Assembly (NCBI GenBank): GCA_028822125.1
Contig: JAPKEK010000186.1
Location: 1-5,710 of the forward strand
Direction: 5' to 3'
Length of the DNA stretch: 5,710 nucleotides
Source of the DNA: Pseudomonadales bacterium
Lineage (GTDB): Bacteria; Pseudomonadota; Gammaproteobacteria; Pseudomonadales; Azotimanducaceae
Shown: positions 5,621 to 5,710 of the stretch, one piece after another
Layout: every line of letters starts with the position of its first letter
Position numbering within the stretch: the stretch's first letter is position 1
Notes under the pieces: model-generated
Databases searched by the model: none
What the model saw: the letters and a program-made list of their open reading frames with translations, nothing else
What the model was told of the DNA's origin: nothing
Program-made: the position numbers and the translations under genes

Positions 5621-5710
5621 CCTAGGTTCACAGCCAAGTTGATTGCCGCTAACTTCTTAGTAGGCACTGTTGAACTGGACCTGCTCTATTAATTCAGTTG
5701 TAGCAGAAAA
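5621..5710. other. Short 3' flank, nothing recognised
   Basis: The 90 bases after the phosphotransferase stop show no convincing hairpin with a T-run, no start codon with a ribosome-binding site and no repeat shared with the rest of the window. The transcript end of the phosphotransferase gene must be elsewhere, or is Rho-dependent. Confidence 0.4.

Overview
The window looks like a chromosomal segment from a free-living gammaproteobacterium. The evidence is the gene order pheT - ihfA - small MerR-type regulator - tRNA-Pro(GGG), which I recall from Pseudomonas and relatives, the close match of the proteins to that group, and the encoded CCA end on the tRNA. The moderate base composition and the CHK/EcKL-type phosphotransferase would suit a marine pseudomonad-like lineage, but the lineage is inference, because no rRNA or other strong marker is present.

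Layout. Bases 1-1780 hold the 3' three quarters of pheT (phenylalanyl-tRNA synthetase beta chain), which enters from the left edge. Two bases after its stop comes ihfA (1783-2091). A 118-residue MerR-family gene (2066-2422) overlaps the 3' end of ihfA by 26 bases. The three genes are compact and on one strand, so they probably form one operon, with pheS probably upstream of the window. A tRNA-Pro(GGG) gene with its own promoter follows (2554-2630). Next come about 550 bases with no convincing gene, then a single-domain cold-shock protein gene (3184-3387). After that there are about 1.1 kb (3388-4516) in which I see only short, unconvincing reading frames, some inverted repeats and a T10 tract. 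The last gene (start taken as 4517, stop 5620) encodes a phosphotransferase with intact kinase-like motifs. The final 90 bases hold nothing I can support.

How the genes work together. The left half is a translation and nucleoid-architecture block: Phe-tRNA charging, the IHF alpha subunit, a regulator of unknown target, and a proline tRNA. The cold-shock gene is a single-gene unit with a good ribosome-binding site and a perfect -10 hexamer. The phosphotransferase stands alone and its substrate cannot be read from this context. I did not find a defence system, mobile element, CRISPR array or biosynthetic cluster. The parts most worth a second look are the two gene-poor gaps and the uncertain 5' end of the phosphotransferase.
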